DNA of 64,000 bases from contig JAFGQO010000158.1 of assembly GCA_016935615.1 (NCBI GenBank), positions 19,090 to 83,089 on the forward strand, in the 5' to 3' direction. The stretch comes from Bacteroidales bacterium (GTDB lineage Bacteria > Bacteroidota > Bacteroidia > Bacteroidales > UBA10428). Of the stretch, positions 35,570 through 44,487 are shown one piece after another (position 1 is the first letter of the stretch; every line of letters begins with the position of its first letter). The translations under genes and the position numbers were made by a program. The notes under the pieces were generated by a model, which was given only the letters and a program-made list of their open reading frames with translations, had not been told where the DNA came from and did not search any database.

Positions 35570-35710
35570 AGTTGATAAGTTGAGTAGTTGAGATGTTTAG
35601 GGTTTGGAGTCGGAAGACCGAAGTCGGGAGTTGATCAGTTGAATAGAGGATGAGGTGATGAGGTGATATGTTGAAGAGTTAAGAAGGTAAGATTGTGAGA
35701 TGTTTATAAG
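35570..35710 (+). repeat. Low-complexity dispersed repeat with 41-bp core (copy B)
   Basis: GTTGA/GATGAGGTGA-rich text surrounds the core 35590-35630 (GAGATGTTTAG-G-GTTTGGAGTCGG...), which matches copy A (22150-22190, opposite strand) at 38 of 41 positions. Both copies lie in gaps next to lipoprotein genes and contain no ORF. This is a dispersed intergenic family, not a gene. Confidence 0.75.
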
Positions 35711-35809
35711 TTGTACCAAATGTTTTGATACTGACCGACAGGATTTGTAAATTTAATTGCTGCCGGTTGAGTTGTAAATAAAGGCTTGATATATATTAAA
35801 TTACTGATT

Positions 35810-36778
35810 ATGAGATTGATAAATGATAGAATAAGATCTTCCGTAAGTCCAATAGCGTTTGCTCTGATTGTATGTCTTGCTTTTGGTTGTAAAAAAGAAA
35901 CAGAACCTGAATACCCTACGATTACAAGAGAAGAAAGTATCCCTGAAGATGCCATAAAGCAAACTCCGGAAAGTGATGAATTTCCTCCCATTATGCATTC
36001 TGATAACTGGGAATCTCCCGTACCTGTTGGTCTGCCAATTAATACTGCAGGTGGTGAAGATTCTCCTTATATTCCTTCAGATCGTAATGAATTCTACTTT
36101 TTCTTTACTCCGGACGTAAGTATTCCCGCAGAACAACAGGTACTGGATAATGTTACCGGAATATATATGGCAGAGTATAATGATGGCCTCTTTCAGAATC
36201 CTGAACGTGTTTGGTTGCAGGATCCGGGAAAACTTGCACTGGACGGAGCAGAATTTGTTGTTGGAAATGATATGCTTTTTGCAACCGCCAGAGAAGGCTA
36301 TACGGGAATTCACTGGTTCAGTGCCGAATATACAAACGGCAAGTGGTCAAACTGGCAAAATGCCGATTTTGATCCGGAGTTTGAAGTTGGTGAATTGCAT
36401 GTTCATGGCGATGAATTGTTTTATCATTCTTACCGTGATGGCGGAGCCGGTCAGTTGGATATATGGAAATTATCACGGATCAATGGATTCTGGCAAAATC
36501 CTGAAAATGTTGAATCTGTGAATACTTCAGGTGATGAAGGATGGCCTTATATTACTTCAGATGGCAACGAATTATGGTTTACTCGTTTTTATCTTGGATC
36601 ACCGGCTTTATTCAGGTCTTTAAAACAAAACGAAACATGGCAGGAACCGGAATTGATCATTTCACAATTCGCCGGTGAACCTACGCTTGATCAAGACGGG
36701 AATATTTTCTTTGTGCATCATTACTATAACAACGGGGTAATGCTGGAAGGAGATATTTACGTAGCCTATAAAAAATAA
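35810..36778 (+). CDS. PD40 beta-propeller lipoprotein
   Basis: 322 aa from the ATG at 35810; the track form starts at an upstream TTG. The signal peptide ends in a lipobox (CLAFGC, Cys about 26). The body is a chain of WD40-like PD40 blades, each with a '[DG]-x-N-E-[FL]-[YW]-F' element: PYIPSDRNEFYFFFTP, GWPYITSDGNELWFTRF and GEPTLDQDGNIFFVHHYY are three clear ones. Such proteins are usually periplasmic or surface-bound, and this one has no catalytic motif. Monocistronic. Confidence 0.85.
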   Translation: MRLINDRIRSSVSPIAFALIVCLAFGCKKETEPEYPTITREESIPEDAIKQTPESDEFPPIMHSDNWESPVPVGLPINTAGGEDSPYIPSDRNEFYFFFTPDVSIPAEQQVLDNVTGIYMAEYNDGLFQNPERVWLQDPGKLALDGAEFVVGNDMLFATAREGYTGIHWFSAEYTNGKWSNWQNADFDPEFEVGELHVHGDELFYHSYRDGGAGQLDIWKLSRINGFWQNPENVESVNTSGDEGWPYITSDGNELWFTRFYLGSPALFRSLKQNETWQEPELIISQFAGEPTLDQDGNIFFVHHYYNNGVMLEGDIYVAYKK

Positions 36779-37036
36779 CCCGCAAACCTGAATATTTGAT
36801 TTTCTGCTCAATTGAATCCTGTTCATGATGAAATCGGAGAAATTCTGACATATCCTTGTGAATTGATTTTTTATCATCCATATATCAAATGTAAGCGTGA
36901 AGTATTCAGAAAATTGAGCAGATTTATGTAACTTGTTCCGGCAGATGATTAAGGTTCCGATTGTATCTCATCTTTGCAGAAATAATTAATAAACCTTGCT
37001 GTATTCTGGAGACAGATCAACTGTAAAACTACTGAA

Positions 37037-39202
37037 GTGTATAGAATAAACCATACCCTGATCTTCCTGGCATTATGTTTTGCATTGTGGTTTTCTTTTT
37101 TCCAGTCAGGAATTTCCCGAGACGACAAATTTACAGAAACAGATACCGCCCTGATAAACCGGATCAATGAAAAAGCATTTTCACTGTACAAAACAAATCC
37201 TGATTCTGCTTTTGTATTAGTCAGAAGATCCCTGAGGCTGTCCCGTGAAGCAAATTACAGCAAGGGCGTTGCGGATGCATATAAAACACTGGCTTATACT
37301 CATTTGTTGAATTTTTCAAGAAATGACAGTGCCAGGTATTATTTCACCAAAGCATTTGAACTGTATAAGATACTGGATGATCAGCGTGGAATGGGCGTTG
37401 TATATTACGGCCTGGGATATTTATACAATTTCAATGGTGATATGGATCAATCGGAAAACTCAATGCGGAAAGGGTTATCCATTTTTCAAGAAATTAATGA
37501 TGCAAGAGGTATGTTTAATGTGTACCATGCCCTGGCATACCTCTGTAAGGAACGCAAAGATTACGATATGGCCTATGAATACATAGATCTGGCTATTAAA
37601 TATGCAAACCAAATAAATGATGTTTCGTCACAGGCAGATCTTTACAATACGAAAGGAAACATATTCAAAGACCAGGCAATGTTTGAACATGCGATCGATA
37701 TGTATTTCAAAGCATTGAAATTCTGGGAAACAGCGAATGATTCATCAGGAATGGCCATTGCATATGGAAGTATTGCAGAGATGTATTACCTGCAAAAAGA
37801 CTATAAAAAAGCCCTGCAATATCTCAATAATAAACTGCCCGTTTCAATCAAAATGAACAACAACTGGGAAGTCAGCAAGTCATACAACAGCATAGCATCA
37901 GTATACAATGCCCGGCAAAAATACGATTCTTCACTTCTCTATCTTAAGAAAGGCCTTCAACTCAACCTTATGATGAACTATCCCAGTGGCATTGCTGATT
38001 CATATTACAACCTGGCAAAAACATATTATCTGATGGCTGCTATCGATTCGGCAATTTTTTATGCCGATAAAAGTATAATTATAGCCAGGAATATATACGA
38101 CAGGGCCAAACTATCGGAATATTATGTCTTAAGAGGGAAAATACACCTTAAAGCCGGCAACAATAAAACTGCATTGCAGGATCTGCAGAAAGGATATGAA
38201 ATAGCCCGCGAACTGGATATACCTTTTGTAATTTCGGATGCTTCAAAATTGCTGAGCAAAATTTATGCTTCTAAAAACAACTACAAGGTAGCATATCACA
38301 TGTTAATGGAACACAAGCTCCTGGACGACAGCCTGAACAAGGATGAAAATATAAAGAAAATCACTCAAATGGAGTTACAATATGAATTTGATAAAAAACA
38401 ACGCAAAGCAGAACTTATGGCTGAAAAGGAAAGACTGGCAAACAAGGCAGCAATGAAACAGCAAAGAATATATATTATCGGACTATCCGTAATCCTGATT
38501 TTCCTGTTGCTACTCGGTATTTTAATTCTCAGGCAAAAAAATCTGCAGGTAAAATTTAAAACCATTGAACTGGAACAAAAACTGCTCAGAACGCAAATGA
38601 ATCCGCATTTTATTTTCAATTCTCTATGTGCCATACAGGATTATATGTACAGCAACAATGCAAAAGTAGCCGGCGATTTTCTTTCACGGTTTGCAGCACT
38701 GATGCGACAGATACTGGAAAACTCAAGAGCAGAATATGTAACTATCGATAAAGAAGTAAGCATGCTTACCAATTACCTTGAAATACAAAAACTCAGATTT
38801 GAACGAAAATTTATCTATGAAATAGATGTTGATCCTTCAATAGATACTGAAATCTTTGCAATACCTCCGATGCTGACCCAGCCTTTCATTGAAAATGCCA
38901 TTGAACACGGCCTGCTGCCAAAAAAAGGGAAAGGCAAAATTATGATTCGTTTTCAGTTGCAAAACAAATTGTTAACTATTGATGTAGAAGACAATGGAAT
39001 TGGCAGAGAAAAAACTGAAAATCAAAAAGAAGAACATCAGAAAACATCTCTTTCTACCATACTTACCACGGAACGCCTGGCCTATCTGAAAAATCAAACC
39101 GGGAAAGACATTTCTTTTTTTATTTATGACTTGAAAAAAAATGGAATGCCTTCCGGTACAAGAGTTACATTCAGAGTTCCTTATCAAAGAATTTATAACT
39201 AA
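37037..39202 (+). CDS. TPR-containing sensor histidine kinase (LytS/YehU type)
   Basis: 721 aa with a GTG start, the only start that includes the signal peptide (IFLALCFALWFSFF). A periplasmic array of tetratricopeptide repeats (residues about 45-430; e.g. GVADAYKTLAYTHLLNF, GMGVVYYGLGYLYNFNGD, GIADSYYNLAKTYYLMAA) is followed by one membrane helix (IYIIGLSVILIFLLLLGILIL, about 475-495), then the His_kinase domain with QMNPHFIFNSL (phospho-His about 524) and an HATPase domain (PFIENAIEHGLLPKKGKG, VEDNGIGR). It phosphorylates the LytTR regulator 26 nt downstream. The signal sensed is unknown. Confidence 0.94.
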   Translation: MYRINHTLIFLALCFALWFSFFQSGISRDDKFTETDTALINRINEKAFSLYKTNPDSAFVLVRRSLRLSREANYSKGVADAYKTLAYTHLLNFSRNDSARYYFTKAFELYKILDDQRGMGVVYYGLGYLYNFNGDMDQSENSMRKGLSIFQEINDARGMFNVYHALAYLCKERKDYDMAYEYIDLAIKYANQINDVSSQADLYNTKGNIFKDQAMFEHAIDMYFKALKFWETANDSSGMAIAYGSIAEMYYLQKDYKKALQYLNNKLPVSIKMNNNWEVSKSYNSIASVYNARQKYDSSLLYLKKGLQLNLMMNYPSGIADSYYNLAKTYYLMAAIDSAIFYADKSIIIARNIYDRAKLSEYYVLRGKIHLKAGNNKTALQDLQKGYEIARELDIPFVISDASKLLSKIYASKNNYKVAYHMLMEHKLLDDSLNKDENIKKITQMELQYEFDKKQRKAELMAEKERLANKAAMKQQRIYIIGLSVILIFLLLLGILILRQKNLQVKFKTIELEQKLLRTQMNPHFIFNSLCAIQDYMYSNNAKVAGDFLSRFAALMRQILENSRAEYVTIDKEVSMLTNYLEIQKLRFERKFIYEIDVDPSIDTEIFAIPPMLTQPFIENAIEHGLLPKKGKGKIMIRFQLQNKLLTIDVEDNGIGREKTENQKEEHQKTSLSTILTTERLAYLKNQTGKDISFFIYDLKKNGMPSGTRVTFRVPYQRIYN

Positions 39203-39228
39203 ATTCGCAGCACTGAATCCAATACCAC

Positions 39229-39975
39229 ATGAAAGCCATTATCATTGATGATGAAATAAGAGTAATTGGTACGATTGCCAAGCTGTTAAAAGATAATTTC
39301 AGTGACATAGAAATTGTAAGTACGGCAAATACTATTGCATCTGGATATAAAGTTATAATGCAATACAATCCTGATATTTTGATCCTCGATATCAATCTTC
39401 CGGATGGAACCGGATTTGATCTGTTAAAGAAAATTGACCCTCCTTGTTTTAAATTAATTTTTATTACTGCCTACGAAGAATATGCTATCAGGGCTTTTAA
39501 ATTCAGCGCCGTGGATTACCTAGTAAAACCCATTCAATCCATGGAATTTATTTCTGCCGTAAACCGGGCAAAAAACCTGAAAATCATTGAAGACCAGCAA
39601 TTGAAATTATCAGCTCTCCTTGAAAATCTCGAGGAAGAACATGCAATGAAAAAAATCGTACTGAGAACAGCTGAAAATATACATTTAATAAACCTGAACG
39701 ATATTATTCGTTGTGAATCTGACAGCAATTATACCTTGTTCTATCTGGTTAACGGTAAAAAAATCCTTGTTTCCAAAACCTTGAAAGAATTCGCTGAATT
39801 GCTTAAGCCATCCGGCTTTTTAAGAGTTCATCAATCCCACCTGATAAACAGTGATCATATTGACAGATATTCAAAGGCAGAAGGAGGAGCGATGATCATG
39901 AAAGACAACTCCAACATACCCATTTCTCATGAAAGAAAAGCCTATATTCTGAAATACCTTGAATCACTGTTATAA
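39229..39975 (+). CDS. LytTR-family response regulator
   Basis: 248 aa. Receiver domain with IIIDDE acidic pocket and phospho-Asp in ILILDINLPDG (D54), FITAYEE and YLVKP at the usual Thr/Lys positions; then a LytTR DNA-binding domain (residues about 145-248: KKIVLRTAENIHLINLNDIIRCESDSNYT, FLRVHQSHLINSDHI). It forms a two-component pair with the kinase ending 26 nt upstream. Targets unknown; the OmpA-like gene starts about 180 nt downstream but has its own promoter. Confidence 0.95.
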   Translation: MKAIIIDDEIRVIGTIAKLLKDNFSDIEIVSTANTIASGYKVIMQYNPDILILDINLPDGTGFDLLKKIDPPCFKLIFITAYEEYAIRAFKFSAVDYLVKPIQSMEFISAVNRAKNLKIIEDQQLKLSALLENLEEEHAMKKIVLRTAENIHLINLNDIIRCESDSNYTLFYLVNGKKILVSKTLKEFAELLKPSGFLRVHQSHLINSDHIDRYSKAEGGAMIMKDNSNIPISHERKAYILKYLESLL

Positions 39976-40098
39976 TACAGCGCATCTGTGGAGGTATCTG
40001 TGCAAATTCTATGAATCCAAATACTAATGAATGTACCTGAAATACTCATCTGACTGTGGACTATTCTCATCTGTCCGGTTTCTGTTCATTCAGGGAAT

Positions 40099-40106
40099 TA
40101 TATTTG
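40099..40106 (+). promoter_or_regulatory. Probable -7 box for the OmpA-like gene
   Basis: TATATTTG matches TANNTTTG exactly, with a TTTCTG about 20 nt upstream as a weak -33 candidate. It lies 53 nt before the ATG at 40159. Confidence 0.5.
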
Positions 40107-40158
40107 TACTATCCTTTTTTAACAAAATCTGTTTTTGAACCAAATAAATTTTCCAAAA

Positions 40159-41448
40159 ATGAAAACAATTCTATTATCAATTCTTATTGTATGTATGTCT
40201 GGCACATTACCTGCACAGATCGACGTCTTTAAAAAACTGGAAAGAGAATCCAAAAAACGTGTTGACAGAGGAATCGATAAAGGCATTGATAAAAGCCTGG
40301 ATACGGTGGAAGAAGGTGTAGAAGATGCAATAAAAGGAGAGACGGATACTCAGGAAGAAAAAGAAACGGACAAAAAAGATGTGAGCTCCGGCGAGTCTTC
40401 TGTTTCAGAGACCAAAGAATCAACAGACAAAACCAGCTCAAAAGATGAAAAAAAAGACGCAGAGCCCTTATTGAGCTGGAGCAAATACGATTTTATACCT
40501 GGCAGTGAAATTATTTTTGAAGACAACCAGGAAGGAGAAGAGAACGGAGAGTTTCCATCGAGGTGGGATCTTGTGGAAGGAAGAGTGGAGAATGCTGTGT
40601 TTGATAATTCCAATGTCATTTATTTTATGACGAGATCATCAAAGATCATTCCTTACTTAAAAAACCGTGAGCAGGATTATATTCCCGAAGAATTTACACT
40701 GGAGTTTGATGCATGGTTTGAAAAAGACGAATATACAAGTTATTATGTGTATTTCCGGGATGTGAAAAACCAGGAAGGTTCAGGTCCGATCTATTATCCG
40801 ATCTTAAGGATCAAGCCTAATGGTGCTCAGAATGATAAAAACATGGGCAAGTACCCGGGAAAAGATTACGAATGGAATACCGAAAAAAGCTTCTGGCGGC
40901 ATATTTCAATATCTTTTAACCGCAGGGCAATGAAAGTATACCTTGATGATTCCAGAGTATTGAATGTTCCAAACATGGAAATCAATCCCACGGGAATTAC
41001 TATTGAAATAGACAATTACGGTACCGCAGGTGTTAAAGGTTTCAACCGGTTCATAAAAAATATCCGGCTCGCCAAAGGAGCTGTAAAACTTTACGATAAG
41101 TTACAACAGGACGGAAAGATCGTTTCGAACGGCATCCGGTTCGAAAGCGGTAAATCGGCCATCAAACCTGAATCAATGGGTGTAATTAATGAAATTCATG
41201 AACTGATGGAAGAACATCCTGATGTGAAATTCAGTGTGGAAGGTCATACCGATAATGTAGGTGACGAAGACTATAACCAGAAATTATCAGAACAGCGTGC
41301 TGAAGCCGTGGTTAATAAACTGATCGAAATGGGCTTATCAAAAGACCGGTTTGTATCAAAAGGTCATGGTGAATCACAACCTGTTGCATCAAATGATACG
41401 GCCGAAGGGAAAGCCAGTAACCGGCGGGTTGAATTTATCAAGCTATAA
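40159..41448 (+). CDS. OmpA-family outer-membrane protein with acidic linker and beta-sandwich domain
   Basis: 429 aa from the ATG at 40159; the track form uses a TTG eight codons upstream. Signal peptide (ILLSILIVCMSGTLPAQ), a charged low-complexity linker rich in Lys/Asp/Glu/Ser (residues about 20-105), a concanavalin/laminin-G-like beta-sandwich (about 115-310: FTLEFDAWFEKDEYTSYYVY, WRHISISFNRRAMKVYLDD) and a C-terminal OmpA peptidoglycan-binding domain (IRFESGKSAIKPESMGVINE, GHTDNVGDEDYNQKLSEQRA, GHGESQPVASNDTAEGKASN). It anchors a surface or periplasmic module to the cell wall. The next two genes follow on the same strand, the first after 3 nt. Confidence 0.92.
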   Translation: MKTILLSILIVCMSGTLPAQIDVFKKLERESKKRVDRGIDKGIDKSLDTVEEGVEDAIKGETDTQEEKETDKKDVSSGESSVSETKESTDKTSSKDEKKDAEPLLSWSKYDFIPGSEIIFEDNQEGEENGEFPSRWDLVEGRVENAVFDNSNVIYFMTRSSKIIPYLKNREQDYIPEEFTLEFDAWFEKDEYTSYYVYFRDVKNQEGSGPIYYPILRIKPNGAQNDKNMGKYPGKDYEWNTEKSFWRHISISFNRRAMKVYLDDSRVLNVPNMEINPTGITIEIDNYGTAGVKGFNRFIKNIRLAKGAVKLYDKLQQDGKIVSNGIRFESGKSAIKPESMGVINEIHELMEEHPDVKFSVEGHTDNVGDEDYNQKLSEQRAEAVVNKLIEMGLSKDRFVSKGHGESQPVASNDTAEGKASNRRVEFIKL

Positions 41449-41451
41449 AAA

Positions 41452-41877
41452 ATGAGAATACGGCGTATACTTATTGTTTTGCTTCTTATCCTGTCAGGAG
41501 GTCATCTTCTGGCACAGGCAACCGATAAACAAGATGCCTATACCCCTGAAAGAGGAACAGAAGAAAGGCAGGCAATACTGGATGCCCTGCGTGAAAAGCT
41601 TTTTACAATGCATGGCATTGAAGTTATTTTTGTAGTGAATTATATGAAAGTGTACAATGGATGGGCCTGGGTACATACATTGCCACAAGATGCACATGGT
41701 TCGAATAAATACGAAGATGTGCTGGCACTAATTCACAAAAAAGAAAATGTATGGAAAGTAATTGAAATACCATGCGCAGAGGAAGATAATCCGCTATGCA
41801 TTACAAGTGAAAATTATTACCAGGGATTGATCGAACGTCATGCGGGATTACCCGAATGCATTTTGCCAATCCATTAA
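41452..41877 (+). CDS. Small secreted protein, unknown function
   Basis: 141 aa with a signal peptide (ILIVLLLILSGGHLLAQA). The mature part contains EERQAILDALREKLFTMHGIEVIFVVNYMKVYNGWAW split by a conserved-looking W-x-W and KENVWKVIEIPCAEED, a layout seen in small exported Bacteroidota proteins that I cannot name. Two Cys in the C-terminal third may form a disulfide. It starts 3 nt after the OmpA-like stop, so they are co-transcribed. Confidence 0.75.
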   Translation: MRIRRILIVLLLILSGGHLLAQATDKQDAYTPERGTEERQAILDALREKLFTMHGIEVIFVVNYMKVYNGWAWVHTLPQDAHGSNKYEDVLALIHKKENVWKVIEIPCAEEDNPLCITSENYYQGLIERHAGLPECILPIH

Positions 41878-41927
41878 ATAATGAAGTCAGACAAAGAAAA
41901 TCAGTATTCACCTAAATACATCGCATT

Positions 41928-42497
41928 ATGAAAAAAACAATGAAATACAAATACCTGATATTTACCGTGCTGGTGATCTTTACCCTTAGTTGCAAAAAGG
42001 ATAAGGATGAGGAAAATGATGTTGACTTATTAAGTACCAACTATTCCGGATGGATGGAAGTTTATTTTTCAAACACATATCCTCCTTTTTCTGCTTCCAC
42101 CCAGGTGGAAGCAACCATTGATAAAGAACTGGAAGTAATCCTTTTTGAAACCGGCGCACTGAGCTATTCGGGAGATACTATTATTGATGGTGATTCAAGA
42201 ATAACAAGAACCGGCAACTGGATCATAGAGCCTGTTGGTTTTTTGGTCAAAGCAGGAGACGATATACGTATTGATGTGGATGGCGGAATAACCATAGTCA
42301 GTGACATACAAAGGATCTATGCTTGGGATGATGTTCAGTGGGTTTTGGTGAGTGAAGTTGATTTTGCTTCCACACCCAATGCAGATATTTTCTTCAGCCT
42401 GAACGATGCAGCGACAGAAGGATCAACAATGCAATTGACACTTTCAACCGGTGCTATCCGTTTTAGCCTGTATCTGACTCCGACTCTGACACCATAG
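41928..42497 (+). CDS. Small lipoprotein, unknown function
   Basis: 189 aa; lipobox VIFTLSC (Cys about 22) and then KKDKDEEND, a charged tether typical of surface-exposed lipoproteins. The remainder is beta-rich without recognised motif (GWMEVYFSNTYPPF, GDDIRIDVDGGITIVS). It is third in the OmpA-like operon and is followed by a good terminator. Confidence 0.75.
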   Translation: MKKTMKYKYLIFTVLVIFTLSCKKDKDEENDVDLLSTNYSGWMEVYFSNTYPPFSASTQVEATIDKELEVILFETGALSYSGDTIIDGDSRITRTGNWIIEPVGFLVKAGDDIRIDVDGGITIVSDIQRIYAWDDVQWVLVSEVDFASTPNADIFFSLNDAATEGSTMQLTLSTGAIRFSLYLTPTLTP

Positions 42498-42572
42498 AAT
42501 TCGTATTATACGGAATTATCTCCCGGTTTCCGTCAAATCGTCAGGATTGAAACCATGAAAAATGCAAGTGAA

Positions 42573-42597
42573 GAAAGGGACTCTCAGTCCCTTTTTT
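42573..42597. terminator. Bidirectional intrinsic terminator
   Basis: AAAGGGACT-CTC-AGTCCCTTT followed by TTTC on the plus strand, and by a shorter T-rich stretch on the minus strand. It lies between the stops of the small lipoprotein gene and GH26 gene, which converge. Confidence 0.85.
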
Positions 42598-42623
42598 CAT
42601 TCTGATAAAATTCAAATGCTTTG

Positions 42624-44168
42624 TTAGTCGGCTAATAGTTTCTCGTAAATCATTGTAATATTCCTGTCACCCCACATAGACGATGAAGATTGCTCAACAG
42701 AGAGGATTTGTCCGTTATCTTTCAAACACCAGGTTTCGTTGATGATCATTTCAGAAATCCGGTCTCCCCGGCCAAATGTTATTCTTGAGGTAAAACAAAT
42801 TGAATCTCTTTTTTCAGAAAAGTCTGCAGTAGTAATCATGGGTGAATTCCGGAATTCAGATCTCATTTCACTGCCATCAAGGTAAATGGTATCTATAATA
42901 ACCTCATTTTCTTTGTATTCCGGAATTATCGTTTTCTTGATGATCAGTCTATTATCCCCCTGCTCAACATTCATTTTATAAGGAATTCTGCCTGCTCCCC
43001 AATGATCCAATTTGCTTCTATCGTCGCGAAAAAGCCAGTTCCCTGAAAAACCTGTTTTCTCATTTTCTATTAGAGGAAGCAATGGCAAATCACAAGCAGA
43101 ACGATAGGGAACTGTCAGTTCCCAATAGGCCGGATCTTCCCGGTTCAATATACTCTGACTGTTCAGAAGCATCATGTACTCCTTCCTGGAAGTATTTCTG
43201 ACCATCCCGGCCCATGTAACATAAAATACCCAACCAGGTTGATTTTCAATTATTTCCGGTGAAGGAGGGTTACCAACTTCTCCCAGTACAAGGGGTTTCC
43301 CTTCTGCAAGCACAAGCAGACTATCATAATAATCCTGGCTGAAATCCCGTCCGTAAACATCCAGCGATACAACATCAAAAAATTCACTTCCGGGATTATA
43401 CTGAGAAAAATATCGTTCAGACTGATTCGGTCTGTCAACACTCCACAGCCAGATCAGATTGTGTAATTTATGAACGTTGACCAATCTGTTAAACAACTGC
43501 TGATAGAGTCTTTTGGTGCTGTAGACACCTGTGCGCCCGCCCCACCAGAACCAGTTTCCATTCATTTCATGATAAGGTCGCCACAAAACAGGAACTTTGG
43601 CATCCTGCAATTCTTTCAAATAAAAGGCAATGGAATCAACCTGGGAACACCAGCGGCTGTACAATAGGGTTCCCGGTGTCAGCATATCTTTGAATTGTCT
43701 GTCGGTCAATTGTCCCTGTACACTGGCCAGCGAATCAGGATCAGCTCCCGGCAATGGCCGGAAGGTTGTTGGTTCGTCAGTCGTGGGAGGAACTGCGTGC
43801 CAACATACTGTAATCAAAGAACCCTTTTGATGCTGCCTGATTGCTTCCTTCACAATACCAGGTCTTGCCAGATACGAATCAGTATCACCGTCTTCTGCAA
43901 AACCCCAGTCAGTGCTCCATACAACGGGAGTTTTCCCAATATACTGTGCAGCAAACTGCGAGTTCATGTCACCGGTATTGGGGTAATTATGCTGTCCGGA
44001 CAAAGTATAATCCCCAGACAGGGTATACAGCAATTCCAGCAATGCCTGCGCTTCTAAAGATGCTTTAGGATCAACAGGTTTTATTTTGGTATTGCCTCCA
44101 CAAACTGATGTGGCCATCATCAAAACCATCGATAAAATAAACAAACAATTTCTCAGCCTTAATTTCAT
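42624..44168 (-). CDS. Glycoside hydrolase family 26 beta-mannanase-type enzyme
   Basis: 514 aa with a signal peptide (CLFILSMVLMMATSVCGG; Cys 23 could serve as a lipidation site). GH26 (alpha/beta)8 barrel: LSGQHNYPNTGD near residue 57, WSTDWG, then the acid/base Glu in WRPYHEMNGNWFWWG (E201) and the nucleophile in LVLGEVGN (E297). Both are present, so an active retaining endo-beta-mannanase or related enzyme is expected. A C-terminal beta domain of about 140 residues (after residue 370) may bind carbohydrate or lipid. It stands alone, divergent from the four-PAS kinase. Confidence 0.92.
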   Translation of the reverse strand: MKLRLRNCLFILSMVLMMATSVCGGNTKIKPVDPKASLEAQALLELLYTLSGDYTLSGQHNYPNTGDMNSQFAAQYIGKTPVVWSTDWGFAEDGDTDSYLARPGIVKEAIRQHQKGSLITVCWHAVPPTTDEPTTFRPLPGADPDSLASVQGQLTDRQFKDMLTPGTLLYSRWCSQVDSIAFYLKELQDAKVPVLWRPYHEMNGNWFWWGGRTGVYSTKRLYQQLFNRLVNVHKLHNLIWLWSVDRPNQSERYFSQYNPGSEFFDVVSLDVYGRDFSQDYYDSLLVLAEGKPLVLGEVGNPPSPEIIENQPGWVFYVTWAGMVRNTSRKEYMMLLNSQSILNREDPAYWELTVPYRSACDLPLLPLIENEKTGFSGNWLFRDDRSKLDHWGAGRIPYKMNVEQGDNRLIIKKTIIPEYKENEVIIDTIYLDGSEMRSEFRNSPMITTADFSEKRDSICFTSRITFGRGDRISEMIINETWCLKDNGQILSVEQSSSSMWGDRNITMIYEKLLAD

Positions 44169-44353
44169 ATCAGGAATGCGATTTATATTATATAATGCAC
44201 AATAAAAGCAATTTTTCTTCTTAGATTCTTAAATATAAATTAAAAAAAATTACGTTGCCAAAAAAGAAAAACAGAAATTGCAGATGGCGAAATCTATTAT
44301 TTTATACATATTAATACAATCCGTAAGATTTTTCGTAACTTGATAGTTAATTC

Positions 44354-44392
44354 ATTATATGATCGTGTTAAGTACGATCATATAATCTTTTT
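44354..44392 (+). promoter_or_regulatory. Terminator-like hairpin in a divergent promoter region
   Basis: ATTATATGATCGT-GTTAAGT-ACGATCATATAAT: perfect 13-bp stem, 7-nt loop, followed by CTTTTTATTTT on the plus strand. No gene ends upstream of it on that strand: GH26 starts at 44168 going left and the kinase starts at 44488 going right. It could be a leader attenuator of the kinase operon, the end of a short RNA, or an operator palindrome. Confidence 0.6.
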
Positions 44393-44487
44393 ATTTTCTA
44401 ATTCTGACTCAACTATACTATAAAAGTTAATTTAATAATTTACACCATTACTTGCCAAACAGAGTTTCTGAATACAAACGCGCAGGC

